A stretch of DNA of 64,000 nt from Thermus tengchongensis (GTDB taxonomy: Bacteria > Deinococcota > Deinococci > Deinococcales > Thermaceae), in assembly GCF_021462405.1 (NCBI RefSeq), contig NZ_JAKEDU010000006.1, positions 35,844-99,843 on the forward strand, written 5' to 3'. The position numbers and the translations under genes were made by a program. This document shows positions 28,803 through 37,216 of the stretch, one piece after another. The notes beneath the pieces are model-generated. The model ran no database searches. It saw nothing but the letters and a program-made list of their open reading frames with translations, and was not told the origin of the DNA. Every line of letters starts with the position of its first letter. Positions within the stretch are counted from its first letter, which is position 1.

Positions 28803-30733
28803 GCCACCACCTCCTCCCGCAGGTCCAAAACCGGTACCCGGGCCCGCACCCGCTGGACGGTCCCGTCCTGGTAGCGGTATTCCGCCTCCACCTCCACCGC
28901 TCCGGCCTGGGAATACAAGGCCTCCACCAAGGGCGCATACTTCTTGGCGATGAGGCCCCGGCGCACCTTGCCGGTGCGGGTCAGCTCCTCGTCGTCGGCG
29001 TCCAAGAGCTTATAGAGGAGGACGAAGCGCCGGATCTTCAGCTCCTCGGGAAGTTCCTGGTTCACCTTTTCCACCTCTTTGCGGATGAGCTCGGCCACCT
29101 CGGTCTTCAGGGAGAGGTCCAGATAGGTGGTGTAGGCCAACCCCCGGTCCTCGGCCCACTTGCCCACCGTCTGGGGATCGATGTTGAGGAAAGCCGCCAG
29201 GTAGGGCTTGCGGTCCCCGAAGACCACCGCCTCCTTGATGAAGGGGGAGAACTTCAGCTTGTTCTCCACGAACTGCGGGCTGAAGACCGTCCCCTTCTCC
29301 GTGCGCATCACGTCGGAAAGCCGGTCGATGACCACCAGGTGCCCGTCCTCCGTGAGGTAGCCGGCGTCCCCGGTGTGGAGCCAGCCATCCCGGAAGGTTT
29401 CCGCCGTGGCCTCGGGGCGCTCCCAGTACCCGGCGCAGACCGCATCGGAGCGGCAGAGGATCTCCCCTTCCTCGCTGATGCGCACCTCGGTGCCGGGAAT
29501 GGGGAGGCCCACGGTGTCGTGGCGCACGTCCCCGTCCCGGTGGACGAAGGCGATGCCGGTGATCTCCGTCTGGCCGTAGATCTGCTTCAGGTTTACCCCG
29601 ATGGCGTGGAAAAAGCGGAAGACATCGGGCCCCAAGGCGGCGCCCCCGGTATAGGCCCGCCTAAGGCGCAGGAAGCCCAACTGGTCGCGCAAGGGCTTGA
29701 AGAGCACCTGGTCCGCCAGCCAGTAGGCAAGGCGCAAACCCCAGGGCATGGGCCTCCCCCGCATGCGGTACTCCGCCGCCCGGTAGCCTATCCGGAGAAG
29801 CCTCTCGTACACGAAGCGGTTGAAGGCATAGGACTCCGACATGCGCACCCAGATGCTGCTCTGGATGCTCTCCCAGACCCTGGGGGGGCTGAACATCACG
29901 TGGGGGCCGATCTCCTTGAGGTCCTGCATGGCGGTCTCCACCGCCTCAGGAAAGTTCACGGCGAAGCCCCCGGTGAGGGCCACGGCCACGGACATCATCT
30001 GCTCCCCGATCCAGGCCAGGGGCAGGAAGGAGAGGTAGTCGTCGGTGGGTTCCAGGGGATCCACCTCCTGCAGGGCCACCCCCATGTGGATGAAGTTGCG
30101 GTGACGGAGCATGGCCGCCTTGGGCCTTCCCGTGGTGCCCGAGGTGGAGGAAAGGTGGCAGACCTCCTCGGGGCTGGCCTCGAGGAGGAGCCGCTCCACG
30201 GCGTCCGGGTTCTTCTGGCGGTGTTCCCTTCCCCGTTCCAGCACCTCCTCGAAGGAAAGGAGCCAGGGGTCCTTGTACCCCCGCATCCCCTTGGGATCCT
30301 CGTAGATAACGTGGCGGACCTGGGGGATCTCGTTTCGGATCTCGTAGAGCTTGTCCACCTGCTCCTGGTCCTCGGCAAGCACGATGCTGGCCCCCGTGTA
30401 CTGAAGCATGTAAGCGATCTCGGCGGGGAGGCTACTTTGGTAGACCCCCACGCTGATCCCCCTGACCGCCTGGGCCCCCAGCTCGGCGTAGAGCCACTCG
30501 GGGATGTTGTCGGCGATGATGGCCAAACGCTCCCCGGGCTGGAACCCTAAGGAGAGGAGGCCGTGGGCGAAGAGGAGGACCTTTTCGTAGTACTCGGCGT
30601 AGGTGATCTCGTTCCAGATGCCATAGTCCTTTTCCCTCAAGGCCACCCGGTCCCCCTCCTTTTCCGCCCGGAGGCGCAGCAGCTGGGGCAGGGTGTAGCG
30701 CTTCATTTCGTAGGAGGGCCTTAGGGCCTTCAT
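28799..30733 (-). CDS. Long-chain-type acyl-CoA synthetase (AMP-forming)
   Basis: ANL-superfamily ligase, 644 residues, activating a carboxylic acid with ATP and CoA. AMP-binding P-loop SSTSGTTGRPKAAML (about 193-207), YGQTEITG, and HTGDAGYLTEDGHLVVIDR with the hinge region are present. The C-terminal domain includes the EELTRTGKVRR segment, whose Lys is the likely catalytic residue. The ATG overlaps the livG stop. Its place inside a LIV transporter operon points to activation of the imported acid; a fatty or aromatic acid is possible. Confidence 0.9.
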   Translation of the reverse strand: MKALRPSYEMKRYTLPQLLRLRAEKEGDRVALREKDYGIWNEITYAEYYEKVLLFAHGLLSLGFQPGERLAIIADNIPEWLYAELGAQAVRGISVGVYQSSLPAEIAYMLQYTGASIVLAEDQEQVDKLYEIRNEIPQVRHVIYEDPKGMRGYKDPWLLSFEEVLERGREHRQKNPDAVERLLLEASPEEVCHLSSTSGTTGRPKAAMLRHRNFIHMGVALQEVDPLEPTDDYLSFLPLAWIGEQMMSVAVALTGGFAVNFPEAVETAMQDLKEIGPHVMFSPPRVWESIQSSIWVRMSESYAFNRFVYERLLRIGYRAAEYRMRGRPMPWGLRLAYWLADQVLFKPLRDQLGFLRLRRAYTGGAALGPDVFRFFHAIGVNLKQIYGQTEITGIAFVHRDGDVRHDTVGLPIPGTEVRISEEGEILCRSDAVCAGYWERPEATAETFRDGWLHTGDAGYLTEDGHLVVIDRLSDVMRTEKGTVFSPQFVENKLKFSPFIKEAVVFGDRKPYLAAFLNIDPQTVGKWAEDRGLAYTTYLDLSLKTEVAELIRKEVEKVNQELPEELKIRRFVLLYKLLDADDEELTRTGKVRRGLIAKKYAPLVEALYSQAGAVEVEAEYRYQDGTVQRVRARVPVLDLREEVVA

Positions 30734-31491
30734 GCCTCCACCCCCAAGTAGGCCTCCTGCACCCGCGGATTCCTGGCCACCTCCTCCGGGACCCCCTCCG
30801 CGATCACCTGGCCGAAGTCCAGGACATAGACCCGGTCGGAGATGTCCATCACCACCCCCAAGTCGTGCTCGATGAGGATCACCGTGGTGCCCTGGGCCCG
30901 GATCTCCAGGATGAAGCGCACCATGTCCTCCTTCTCCTCGAGGGTCATCCCCGCCATGGGCTCATCCAGAAGAAGGAGCCTGGGGGAAAGGGAAAGGGCT
31001 CGGGCCACCTCCACCCGCTTCCTGACCCCGTAGGGGAGGTTCCCCACCAAGGCCTTGCGGTAGGGTTCCAGCTCCATGAAGTCGATGACCTCCTCCACCA
31101 CCCGGCGGTTCCCCACCTCCTTGGCCAAAGCCTTACCGTAAAAGATCCCGGCCTGGACAAGGTGGTAGCCCAGGTGGGTGTGCCGAGCCAGCATGAGGTT
31201 TTCCAGCACCGTGAGGCCAGAGAAGAGCTCAATGTTCTGGAAGGCACGGGCGATGCCCAGACGGGTCACCTCATGGGGGCTTGCGCGGGTGATCTCGTGC
31301 CCCTCAAAGAGGATGCGACCTCGCTGGGGGTGGTAGAAGCCGGATATGCAGTTTAACAGACTGGTCTTCCCCGCCCCGTTGGGGCCGATGACGGAAACCA
31401 GCTCCCCCTCTTCCACCGCTAGGGAAACCGCCGAAAGAGCAGCCACGCCGCCAAAGGTCAGGGTGATGTTCTCCACCAGAAGCTGGGCCAC
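30730..31491 (-). CDS. livG: LIV-type ABC transporter ATP-binding protein (LivG)
   Basis: First gene of the operon; ATPase partner of LivF. 253 residues, with Walker [12 protein letters not shown], Walker B LLLLDEPMAGM and the LivG-type H-loop IEHDLGVVMDISDR. The signature region is unusual: NLPYGVRKRVEVARAL instead of LSGGQ, a known LivG variation (LPYG). It starts with GTG at 31491 after a GGGAGGAGG ribosome site. Confidence 0.93.
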   Translation of the reverse strand: MAQLLVENITLTFGGVAALSAVSLAVEEGELVSVIGPNGAGKTSLLNCISGFYHPQRGRILFEGHEITRASPHEVTRLGIARAFQNIELFSGLTVLENLMLARHTHLGYHLVQAGIFYGKALAKEVGNRRVVEEVIDFMELEPYRKALVGNLPYGVRKRVEVARALSLSPRLLLLDEPMAGMTLEEKEDMVRFILEIRAQGTTVILIEHDLGVVMDISDRVYVLDFGQVIAEGVPEEVARNPRVQEAYLGVEA

Positions 31492-31522
31492 GGACCTCCT
31501 CCCTAACAGCCGTTTGGGAGGA

Positions 31523-31552
31523 AGTATAAGGGGAGGCCACGAGGAATGTCAA
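31523..31552 (-). promoter_or_regulatory. Strong promoter of the LIV/acyl-CoA ligase operon
   Basis: On the minus strand TTGACA (31547-31552), 18-nt spacer, TATACT (31523-31528), followed by a leader of about 25 nt with GGGAGGAGG. It is the best consensus promoter in the window. Confidence 0.85.
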
Positions 31553-31580
31553 CGCTCTCTTGCCAGGGTGTAAAAACCCG

Positions 31581-31608
31581 TTAGACCCTGTATAGCCCTT
31601 CTTATGCT
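31581..31608 (+). promoter_or_regulatory. Promoter of rpmH/rnpA
   Basis: TTAGAC (31581-31586), 16-nt spacer, TATGCT (31603-31608); an alternative -10 TACACT overlaps at 31608-31613. The leader carries GGGGGCGAAGCCCC, a short hairpin, then GGGAGGG before the nested starts. Confidence 0.5.
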
Positions 31609-31649
31609 ACACTCTTTAAGGTATTGGGGGCGAAGCCCCAGGGAGGGAA

Positions 31650-32138
31650 ATGGATGAAAAGGACCTGGCAACCCAACCGGAGGAAGCGGGCCAAAACCCA
31701 CGGCTTCCGGGCCCGCATGAGGACCCCAGGCGGCAGGCGGGTGCTGAAACGGCGTCGGCAGAAGGGCCGCTGGCGCCTTACGCCCAAGGTGAGCGGTTAA
31801 GCCCGAAGCCCCCCGCCACGGGGGGCAAGCTGCTTTCCCTCAAGGGGAACTGGGCTTTCCAGCGCCTGCGCAAGGGACGCGCGGGCCGGGGTCGTTTTGT
31901 GAACGTGAAGTGGTTGCCCGCCGGGGAGCTTCGTGTGGGCATTGTGGTGTCCAAAAAGGTAGGCAAAGCGGTGGTGCGCAACCGCATCAAGCGCCGCCTG
32001 AGGGAGATCCTCCGCCGCCTCCACCTGCCCAAGGCCCACCTCCTGGTGATCGCAAGCCCCGAAGCCCGGGAGGCCACCTTCGCCGAGCTCTTCCAGGACC
32101 TCATCCGCACCCTCAAGAAGAGCGGGCTGATACAATAG
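31650..32138 (+). CDS. rnpA: RNase P protein component with long N-terminal extension, overlapping rpmH
   Basis: Protein subunit of RNase P, 162 residues instead of the usual 110-120. The first 50 residues or so are encoded in another frame over the whole rpmH gene; the canonical fold begins near [13 protein letters not shown] and includes the RNR motif [15 protein letters not shown]. The ATG at 31650 lies 4 nt before the rpmH ATG, so both share the GGGAGGG ribosome site. This nested rpmH/rnpA arrangement is an established peculiarity of Thermus. Confidence 0.95.
   Translation: MDEKDLATQPEEAGQNPRLPGPHEDPRRQAGAETASAEGPLAPYAQGERLSPKPPATGGKLLSLKGNWAFQRLRKGRAGRGRFVNVKWLPAGELRVGIVVSKKVGKAVVRNRIKRRLREILRRLHLPKAHLLVIASPEAREATFAELFQDLIRTLKKSGLIQ
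31654..31800 (+). CDS. rpmH: Ribosomal protein L34, nested inside rnpA
   Basis: 48-residue, extremely basic large-subunit protein: [20 protein letters not shown], then [15 protein letters not shown] and a C-terminus LTPKVSG. The gene lies wholly within rnpA in the +1 frame, starting 4 nt after the rnpA start. The region must encode two proteins at once. Confidence 0.97.
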   Translation: MKRTWQPNRRKRAKTHGFRARMRTPGGRRVLKRRRQKGRWRLTPKVSG

Positions 32139-32143
32139 GCGGC

Positions 32144-32392
32144 GTGCGCGGCTTACTCATCCTTCTGGTCAAGGCTTACCGCAGGTTCATTTCCCCCCTG
32201 AAGCCCAAGACCTGCCGCTTCCACCCCACCTGCTCCGCCTACGCCCTCGAGGCCCTGGAACGCCACGGGGCCCTTTGGGGCAGCTACCTGGCGGCAAGGC
32301 GCATCCTAAAGTGCCACCCCCTCCACCCCGGAGGGCTGGACCCCGTCCCCCTGGTCTTTCCGCCCAGGAAGGCGAAGGAGGGCCTCCGATGA
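32144..32392 (+). CDS. yidD: Membrane protein insertion efficiency factor YidD
   Basis: 82-residue YidD-family protein: amphipathic N-terminal helix ([15 protein letters not shown]), then [15 protein letters not shown] and [17 protein letters not shown]. The three conserved Cys are present. GTG at 32144 is taken as the start, 6 nt after the rnpA stop; the upstream open frame is a shadow. It is placed between rnpA and yidC as in most bacteria. Confidence 0.93.
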   Translation: MRGLLILLVKAYRRFISPLKPKTCRFHPTCSAYALEALERHGALWGSYLAARRILKCHPLHPGGLDPVPLVFPPRKAKEGLR

Positions 32393-33681
32393 GGCGGCTT
32401 TGGGCTCTCCTTCTCCTCCTCGTGCCCGCGCTGGCCCTCGAGGCGGGCTTCAAGGACCAGGACATCAACGGGGACGGGGTGCCGGAAAAGATCGCCGTCA
32501 CCAACCTCATGGACCTGGCCTTCAACGAAAAGGGTCAGGTGGTGGGCTGGTACGTGAAGACCTACAAGGGCACCGCCTTCAACGACTACACCCGGGCCCC
32601 CAACCTCTCGGCGGGCGGCCCCGTGGTGGCCCCGGAGGGGTTCACCCCGGAAAAGGCGGAGTTTCTGGTGGAGGATGGCCGCCTCCTGGCCCGCTTCCAT
32701 GGGCAGGAGGGCACCCTCACCTACCGCATCGAGAAAGGCCGCTACACCGTGGAGATCCGCGCCGACTTCCCCCTAAGCCTGAAGCTCTCGGCCCAGGGCA
32801 CCCCCAAGGTGCTCATGGAGGGGCAGAAGGAACCCATCCCCAGCGGGGAAGGCGCCTTGCGCTACCTGGCCTGGCAAACCAAGCCCAAAGCGGGCTACGC
32901 CCTGGTGGCCTTCGCCCAAGGACCCCTTTCGGGAAAGCTGGTGGGGAAGGAAGCCACCCTTACCCTAGCGCCCGGAGAGGCACTGAAGGTCTACGGAGGC
33001 CAGAACGAGCTGGTGCGCTTCCACGTGGAAGGCCTTCTCTCCCTGCCCGGCCTCTTTACCCCCAACATCTGGGGCCAGCTCTCCTTGGGCCTCCTCTGGC
33101 TCATGGAGACCGCCTTCCGCTACACGGGGAGCTGGGGGTTGGCCATCCTCTTCCTCACCCTGGTGGTGCGCCTCCTCCTTTGGCCCCTCATGCACCAGCA
33201 GTTCAAGAGCATGGCGGAGATGCAGCGCCTCCAGCCCCTCATCCAGAAGATCAACGAGAAATACAAGGACGACCCCAACAAGCGGGCAGAGGCCACCATG
33301 AAGCTCTACCAGGAGCACAAGGTGAACCCCGCCGCCGGGTGCCTGCCCCTTTTCATCCAGATGCCCATCCTCTTCATCCTCTGGAAGGTGATCGCCAACT
33401 ACGAGTTCGGCCAAGGCCTCCTTTGGATCCCCGACCTGGCCCTGCCCGACCCCTTCTACGTTCTCCCCGCCCTTTACGTGGCCTCCACCTTCCTCTCCAC
33501 CTGGCTCTCCGCCCACGGGAACAAGGACCTCATCCGCCAGAGCCTTTTCATGAACCTCATCTTCATCTTCCTGGTCCTCCAGTTCCCCTCGGGGGTGACC
33601 CTCTACTGGGTGCTCTCCAACCTCATCGGCTTGGTACAGCAATGGCTCATTAACCGAAGCCTTAAGCTCTTGGTGGCGTAA
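32389..33681 (+). CDS. yidC: Membrane protein insertase YidC
   Basis: Oxa1-superfamily insertase, 430 residues. N-terminal membrane segment or signal ([17 protein letters not shown]), a periplasmic beta-sandwich domain (about 20-225), then five helices of the catalytic core starting near [12 protein letters not shown]; the coiled-coil hairpin [19 protein letters not shown] and [15 protein letters not shown] are conserved. The ATG overlaps the yidD stop by 4 nt. Confidence 0.96.
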   Translation: MRRLWALLLLLVPALALEAGFKDQDINGDGVPEKIAVTNLMDLAFNEKGQVVGWYVKTYKGTAFNDYTRAPNLSAGGPVVAPEGFTPEKAEFLVEDGRLLARFHGQEGTLTYRIEKGRYTVEIRADFPLSLKLSAQGTPKVLMEGQKEPIPSGEGALRYLAWQTKPKAGYALVAFAQGPLSGKLVGKEATLTLAPGEALKVYGGQNELVRFHVEGLLSLPGLFTPNIWGQLSLGLLWLMETAFRYTGSWGLAILFLTLVVRLLLWPLMHQQFKSMAEMQRLQPLIQKINEKYKDDPNKRAEATMKLYQEHKVNPAAGCLPLFIQMPILFILWKVIANYEFGQGLLWIPDLALPDPFYVLPALYVASTFLSTWLSAHGNKDLIRQSLFMNLIFIFLVLQFPSGVTLYWVLSNLIGLVQQWLINRSLKLLVA

Positions 33682-33690
33682 ACTGGGGGC

Positions 33691-34275
33691 ATGGAGAAGA
33701 AAAAGAGCATCGACGACCTCCTCTCCGACCTGGGCGTGCTGGAGGAGGCCCCGGTGGAGGTGGGGCTCAAGGAGGCGGGAAAAGAGTCCCGCCCCAAAGG
33801 GCCAAAGGAGGTGCTAGAGGAGTTCTTGGTGGGCCTCCTCCTGCGCCTGGACCCGGCCCACTACGTGGAGATCCGCCAGGAGGGCAACCTCCTCAAGGCG
33901 GAGGTCAAGGGTGGAGACCTAGGCCGCTTCATCGGCAAAGAGGGGCGCACCCTAAAGGCGGCCGAATACCTGGCGGGGGTAGTCCTGGCCAAGCACTTCG
34001 GCGGGGCCTACCGGGTGGTCTTGGACGCTGCTGGCTACCGCAAGCGCCAGGAGGAGAAGATCCGCAAGATCGCCGAAGACGCCGCCCTAACCGTGGAGAT
34101 GACGGGCGAGCCCCTGCACCTCCCCCCCATGCGTCCCTCGGAACGGCGCATCGTCCACATGCTTCTCAAGAACCACCCCAAGGTAACCACGGAAAGCCAG
34201 GGGGAGGGGGAGGCGCGGCACGTGGTGGTCTATCCCCGTGATCAGGCTCCTCCGGGAACTACAGGCGAGGCTTAG
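33691..34275 (+). CDS. khpB: RNA-binding protein KhpB (Jag), KH and R3H domains
   Basis: 194-residue RNA-binding protein found beside yidC in many bacteria, where it affects cell-envelope and division genes. A short Jag-N-like charged region is followed by a KH domain with GRFIGKEGRTLKA (GxxG loop) and an R3H domain with MRPSERRIVHMLLK. The last 38 nt overlap prmC. Confidence 0.9.
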   Translation: MEKKKSIDDLLSDLGVLEEAPVEVGLKEAGKESRPKGPKEVLEEFLVGLLLRLDPAHYVEIRQEGNLLKAEVKGGDLGRFIGKEGRTLKAAEYLAGVVLAKHFGGAYRVVLDAAGYRKRQEEKIRKIAEDAALTVEMTGEPLHLPPMRPSERRIVHMLLKNHPKVTTESQGEGEARHVVVYPRDQAPPGTTGEA

Positions 34276-35095
34276 GACGGCGGGGCTTCCCGAGGGCGAG
34301 GCCCTGGACCTCCTAGCCAAGGCCTCGAGGCTTTCCCGCAAAGACCTGCTCCTGCGGCTTGCCCAACCCCCTCCCCCTGGCACAGCGGAACGGGCCTTGG
34401 CCCTCTTGGAAAAACGCCTCACGGGCTACCCCCTGCAGTACCTCCTGGGGGAGGTGGAGTTTTTCGGCCTCCCCCTGAAGGTGGCGGAGGGAGTCCTCAT
34501 CCCCCGGCCCGAGACCGAGGGCCTGGTGGAGTTGAGCCTAAGCCTCCCCTTGCCCGAAAGGCCCCGCCTCCTGGACGTGGGCACGGGCACGGGGGCCATC
34601 GCCCTGGCCCTAAAAAAACACCTCCCGGAAGCCCAGGTGTGGGCCACAGACACCGATCCCAAGGCCCTGGCCTTAGCCCGGGAGAACGCCAGCAGGCTGG
34701 GACTTGAGGTCACCTTTCTCCAGGCTCCCCTCACCGGCGGGGTGAAGGATCTGGACCTCATCGTCTCCAACCCCCCCTATCTGCCCGAGGCGTACCGGAC
34801 CCAGGCTCCCCAGGAGCTGGCTTTTGAAAGCCCCCAGGCCCTCTATGCGGGAAGGGAAGGGCTGGATGTGGCCCGGCCCCTGGCCGAGGAGGCGGCGGAA
34901 GCCCTCAGACCGGGAGGCTTCCTCCTCCTGGAGCTGGCCCCGGAGAACGTGGGCCTCCTGGCGGAGGAGCTTAAGGCCAGCGGATGGGCAGATGTGGAGG
35001 TGCTACGGGACCTTTTGGGTCGGGACCGGTACCTCCGGGCCCGGAGGCCCCCCCAGGAGCTGGAAGGAAAGGAGGGGCCTTTCCGTGGTCCATAG
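34238..35095 (+). CDS. prmC: Release factor glutamine methyltransferase PrmC (HemK)
   Basis: Methylates the Gln of the GGQ motif in release factors RF1/RF2. 285 residues: N-terminal helical domain and a Rossmann methyltransferase domain with VGTGTGAIALAL and the NPPY motif in VSNPPYLPE. It starts at a GTG inside khpB. The usual family end is near GRDRYLRARR; the last 18 or so residues are an extension lying over the convergent DUF3084 gene. Confidence 0.93.
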   Translation: MIRLLRELQARLRTAGLPEGEALDLLAKASRLSRKDLLLRLAQPPPPGTAERALALLEKRLTGYPLQYLLGEVEFFGLPLKVAEGVLIPRPETEGLVELSLSLPLPERPRLLDVGTGTGAIALALKKHLPEAQVWATDTDPKALALARENASRLGLEVTFLQAPLTGGVKDLDLIVSNPPYLPEAYRTQAPQELAFESPQALYAGREGLDVARPLAEEAAEALRPGGFLLLELAPENVGLLAEELKASGWADVEVLRDLLGRDRYLRARRPPQELEGKEGPFRGP

Positions 35096-36430
35096 ATCCT
35101 TGGCCGCCACCACCCCCACCCGCACCACCCCCCGTCTCCCCTGAAGGAGGGAAAGCCCCCGGGCCAGCTCCTCAGGGGAGGGGAAGGTGGCGTACTCCGG
35201 GGCGTACCCCGCCTGCAAAAGCTTCTGCCGCACAGCCTCTCCCAGGGCCTCGAGGACCTCCTGGTTGCGGGCTGGGGTGGAAAGGAGAACGGTGCGTGCG
35301 GCCAAAACCTCCCCGGCGGCAAAGGCCTTGCGCTCGGGATAAAAGCGCACCCGCACCAGAAGCCTCCCCTCCCGGTACCCCGCCCCCTCCAGCACCGCAA
35401 GCCCCGGGCCCAGGGGAAGGTCCAGAAGCTCCACCCCCCGGAAGCCCTGGAGAAGAGCTCGGCGCTCGGCCACCCGTTCTAGAGCCTCCTTCCCCTCCTC
35501 CATCCCCAGGCGCACCTCCCCCAGGTAGAGGCCCTGGCTCAAGCGCAATAGGCTTTGGGCCAGCTGGCTCCTCTCCCCTTGGAGCACCTCCGCCTGCACC
35601 AGAAGGTTCCTCACCCGTTCCTCCGTCTGGCGAAGCTCCTCCCGGGCCCGGCTGAGGCTAAGCTTCAAGGCCTCCACCTCCTGGGCTAAGGCCTGGCGTT
35701 GCCGCCGGGCTTCCTCCAGGCGGGCAAGGGCCTGAAGCACCTCCCCCTGCAGGCGCCTCCTTTCCTCGCTAAAACGAGCCTTCTCCGCCTCCGCCCGCCG
35801 GACTGCCTCCTGAAGGGCGGTAAGACGCTCTTCCAAGGCCTTAAGCTCCCGGGCCTTTGCCGAAAGTTCCGCCGTTTTGTCCGCCAGCTCCCGGCTCCTT
35901 TCCTCCAGAAGCCGGGCCAGGGTCTGGCGCTCCGCCTCGAGGGCCGCCCGCTTCTTAGCCAGGGTCTCCTGTTCCCCTTCCAGGGCCTTCAGCTGGGAAG
36001 CCAGGGCCTCGGCTTCCTCCTCCAGGCGCTTCTTCACGGCACCAGCCTGCTCCAGGGCCTGGATCAGGGTTTTCCTTTCCTCCCTAAGGGCGTTGAGCTC
36101 CGCCAAAGCCCTACTGGCCTCGGCCTCCATGGCCGCCTTGGCCTCCAGGAGGACCTGCCGCTCCCTCCTAAGTTGGTCCCGCTCGGCCCGGATGGCCTGG
36201 GCCTCGAGGATCACCTCCCGGGCCTCCCGGAACACCAGGAGAAACCCCAGGTAGCTGAAAAGGGCGATCCCCACCCCCGTGAAGACCGCCACCAGGGTGG
36301 CCGTCTGCCGGGGCCTTAGGCCAAAAAGGCGGTAGTGGCGCTTCCCCGCCCACTTGGCCACCCTGTCCCCCAGGTAAGCCACTAAAGCAGAAAGGAGGAG
36401 GATCAGGATGAGGAGGGCCCAGAAGGTCAT
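35003..36430 (-). CDS. DUF3084 membrane-anchored coiled-coil protein
   Basis: 475 residues. Two hydrophobic helices (about 2-20 and 47-68) anchor a long coiled coil (about 75-320) rich in Glu, Arg, Leu and Ala with heptad spacing, followed by a globular C-terminal region of about 140 residues. This matches the DUF3084 family known in cyanobacteria and Deinococcota, function not established. It follows lptB by 3 nt, so it may have a role in the envelope. The last 93 bp overlap prmC tail to tail. Confidence 0.8.
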   Translation of the reverse strand: MTFWALLILILLLSALVAYLGDRVAKWAGKRHYRLFGLRPRQTATLVAVFTGVGIALFSYLGFLLVFREAREVILEAQAIRAERDQLRRERQVLLEAKAAMEAEASRALAELNALREERKTLIQALEQAGAVKKRLEEEAEALASQLKALEGEQETLAKKRAALEAERQTLARLLEERSRELADKTAELSAKARELKALEERLTALQEAVRRAEAEKARFSEERRRLQGEVLQALARLEEARRQRQALAQEVEALKLSLSRAREELRQTEERVRNLLVQAEVLQGERSQLAQSLLRLSQGLYLGEVRLGMEEGKEALERVAERRALLQGFRGVELLDLPLGPGLAVLEGAGYREGRLLVRVRFYPERKAFAAGEVLAARTVLLSTPARNQEVLEALGEAVRQKLLQAGYAPEYATFPSPEELARGLSLLQGRRGVVRVGVVAAKDLWTTERPLLSFQLLGGPPGPEVPVPTQKVP

Positions 36431-36433
36431 GGC

Positions 36434-37162
36434 TCAGAGCTCGTAGTCCTCGCCCAGGTAGTGCCGCCTCACCCCCTGGTCCCGGGCGAAGGTCTCGGGG
36501 TCGCCGTGGAAGAGGATCTCTCCGTCGTACATCACGTACACCCGGTCGGTGATGGCCAGGGTTTCCCGCACGGAGTGGTCAGTGATGAAGACCCCTACCC
36601 CCCGCCTTTCCCGGAGCTCGGCGATGACTTTTTGGATTTCCCTCACGTTTTTGGGGTCCACCCCGGTAAAGGGCTCGTCCAGGAGGATGAAGTCCGGGTT
36701 GGTGGCCAGGGCGCGGGCCATCTCCAGCCGGCGCCTTTCCCCGCCAGAGAGGGCGTAGGCCATGCGGTCCTTGAGGTGGTAGATGGCCAGCTCCTCCAGT
36801 AATGCCTTGGCCTTTTCCAGGCGCTCCGCTTTGGAGAGGGGCTGAAACTCTAGGACGGCCAAGAGGTTCTCCAAGACCGTCATGCGGCGGAAGGCAGAGG
36901 GCTCTTGGGGCAGGTAGCCGAGGCCCAGCTGGGCGCGGCGGTACATGGGCAGGCGGCTCACCTCCTGCCCCTTCAGGAAGATGCGCCCTCCCGTGGGCCT
37001 GATGAAGCCCACCATCATGTAGAAGGTGGTGGTCTTGCCCGCCCCATTGGGGCCGAAGAGGGCCACGATCTCCCCCCGCTTAAGGCTTAAGTCCACCCCC
37101 CGCACCACCTCCTTGGGGCCGTAACGCTTGCGCAAACCCTGGGCCAGAAGCTCCCCGTCCAT
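36434..37162 (-). CDS. lptB: Lipopolysaccharide-export-type ABC ATPase (LptB)
   Basis: 242-residue ATPase with Walker [15 protein letters not shown], the LptB-typical [17 protein letters not shown], signature [16 protein letters not shown] and Walker [14 protein letters not shown]. The family drives outer-membrane lipid export. Thermus has an outer membrane but lacks typical LPS, so the cargo may be another glycolipid. First gene of a two-gene unit with DUF3084, divergent from gltX. Confidence 0.88.
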   Translation of the reverse strand: MDGELLAQGLRKRYGPKEVVRGVDLSLKRGEIVALFGPNGAGKTTTFYMMVGFIRPTGGRIFLKGQEVSRLPMYRRAQLGLGYLPQEPSAFRRMTVLENLLAVLEFQPLSKAERLEKAKALLEELAIYHLKDRMAYALSGGERRRLEMARALATNPDFILLDEPFTGVDPKNVREIQKVIAELRERRGVGVFITDHSVRETLAITDRVYVMYDGEILFHGDPETFARDQGVRRHYLGEDYEL

Positions 37163-37201
37163 TGCTCCTCAGCCTAAGGCCCCGTCTTTAGGCGCGGATG
37201 A

Positions 37202-37207
37202 GATAAT
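37202..37207 (+). promoter_or_regulatory. -10 box of gltX
   Basis: GATAAT ends 9 nt before the ATG at 37217, with GAGGT in between; no convincing -35. Confidence 0.4.
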
Positions 37208-37216
37208 GGGCGAGGT

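Noticed and set aside
31492..31649. Replication origin beside rpmH
   Set aside because: rpmH is often near dnaA and oriC, but no dnaA gene, dnaN gene or cluster of DnaA boxes is present; the gap holds only two promoters.
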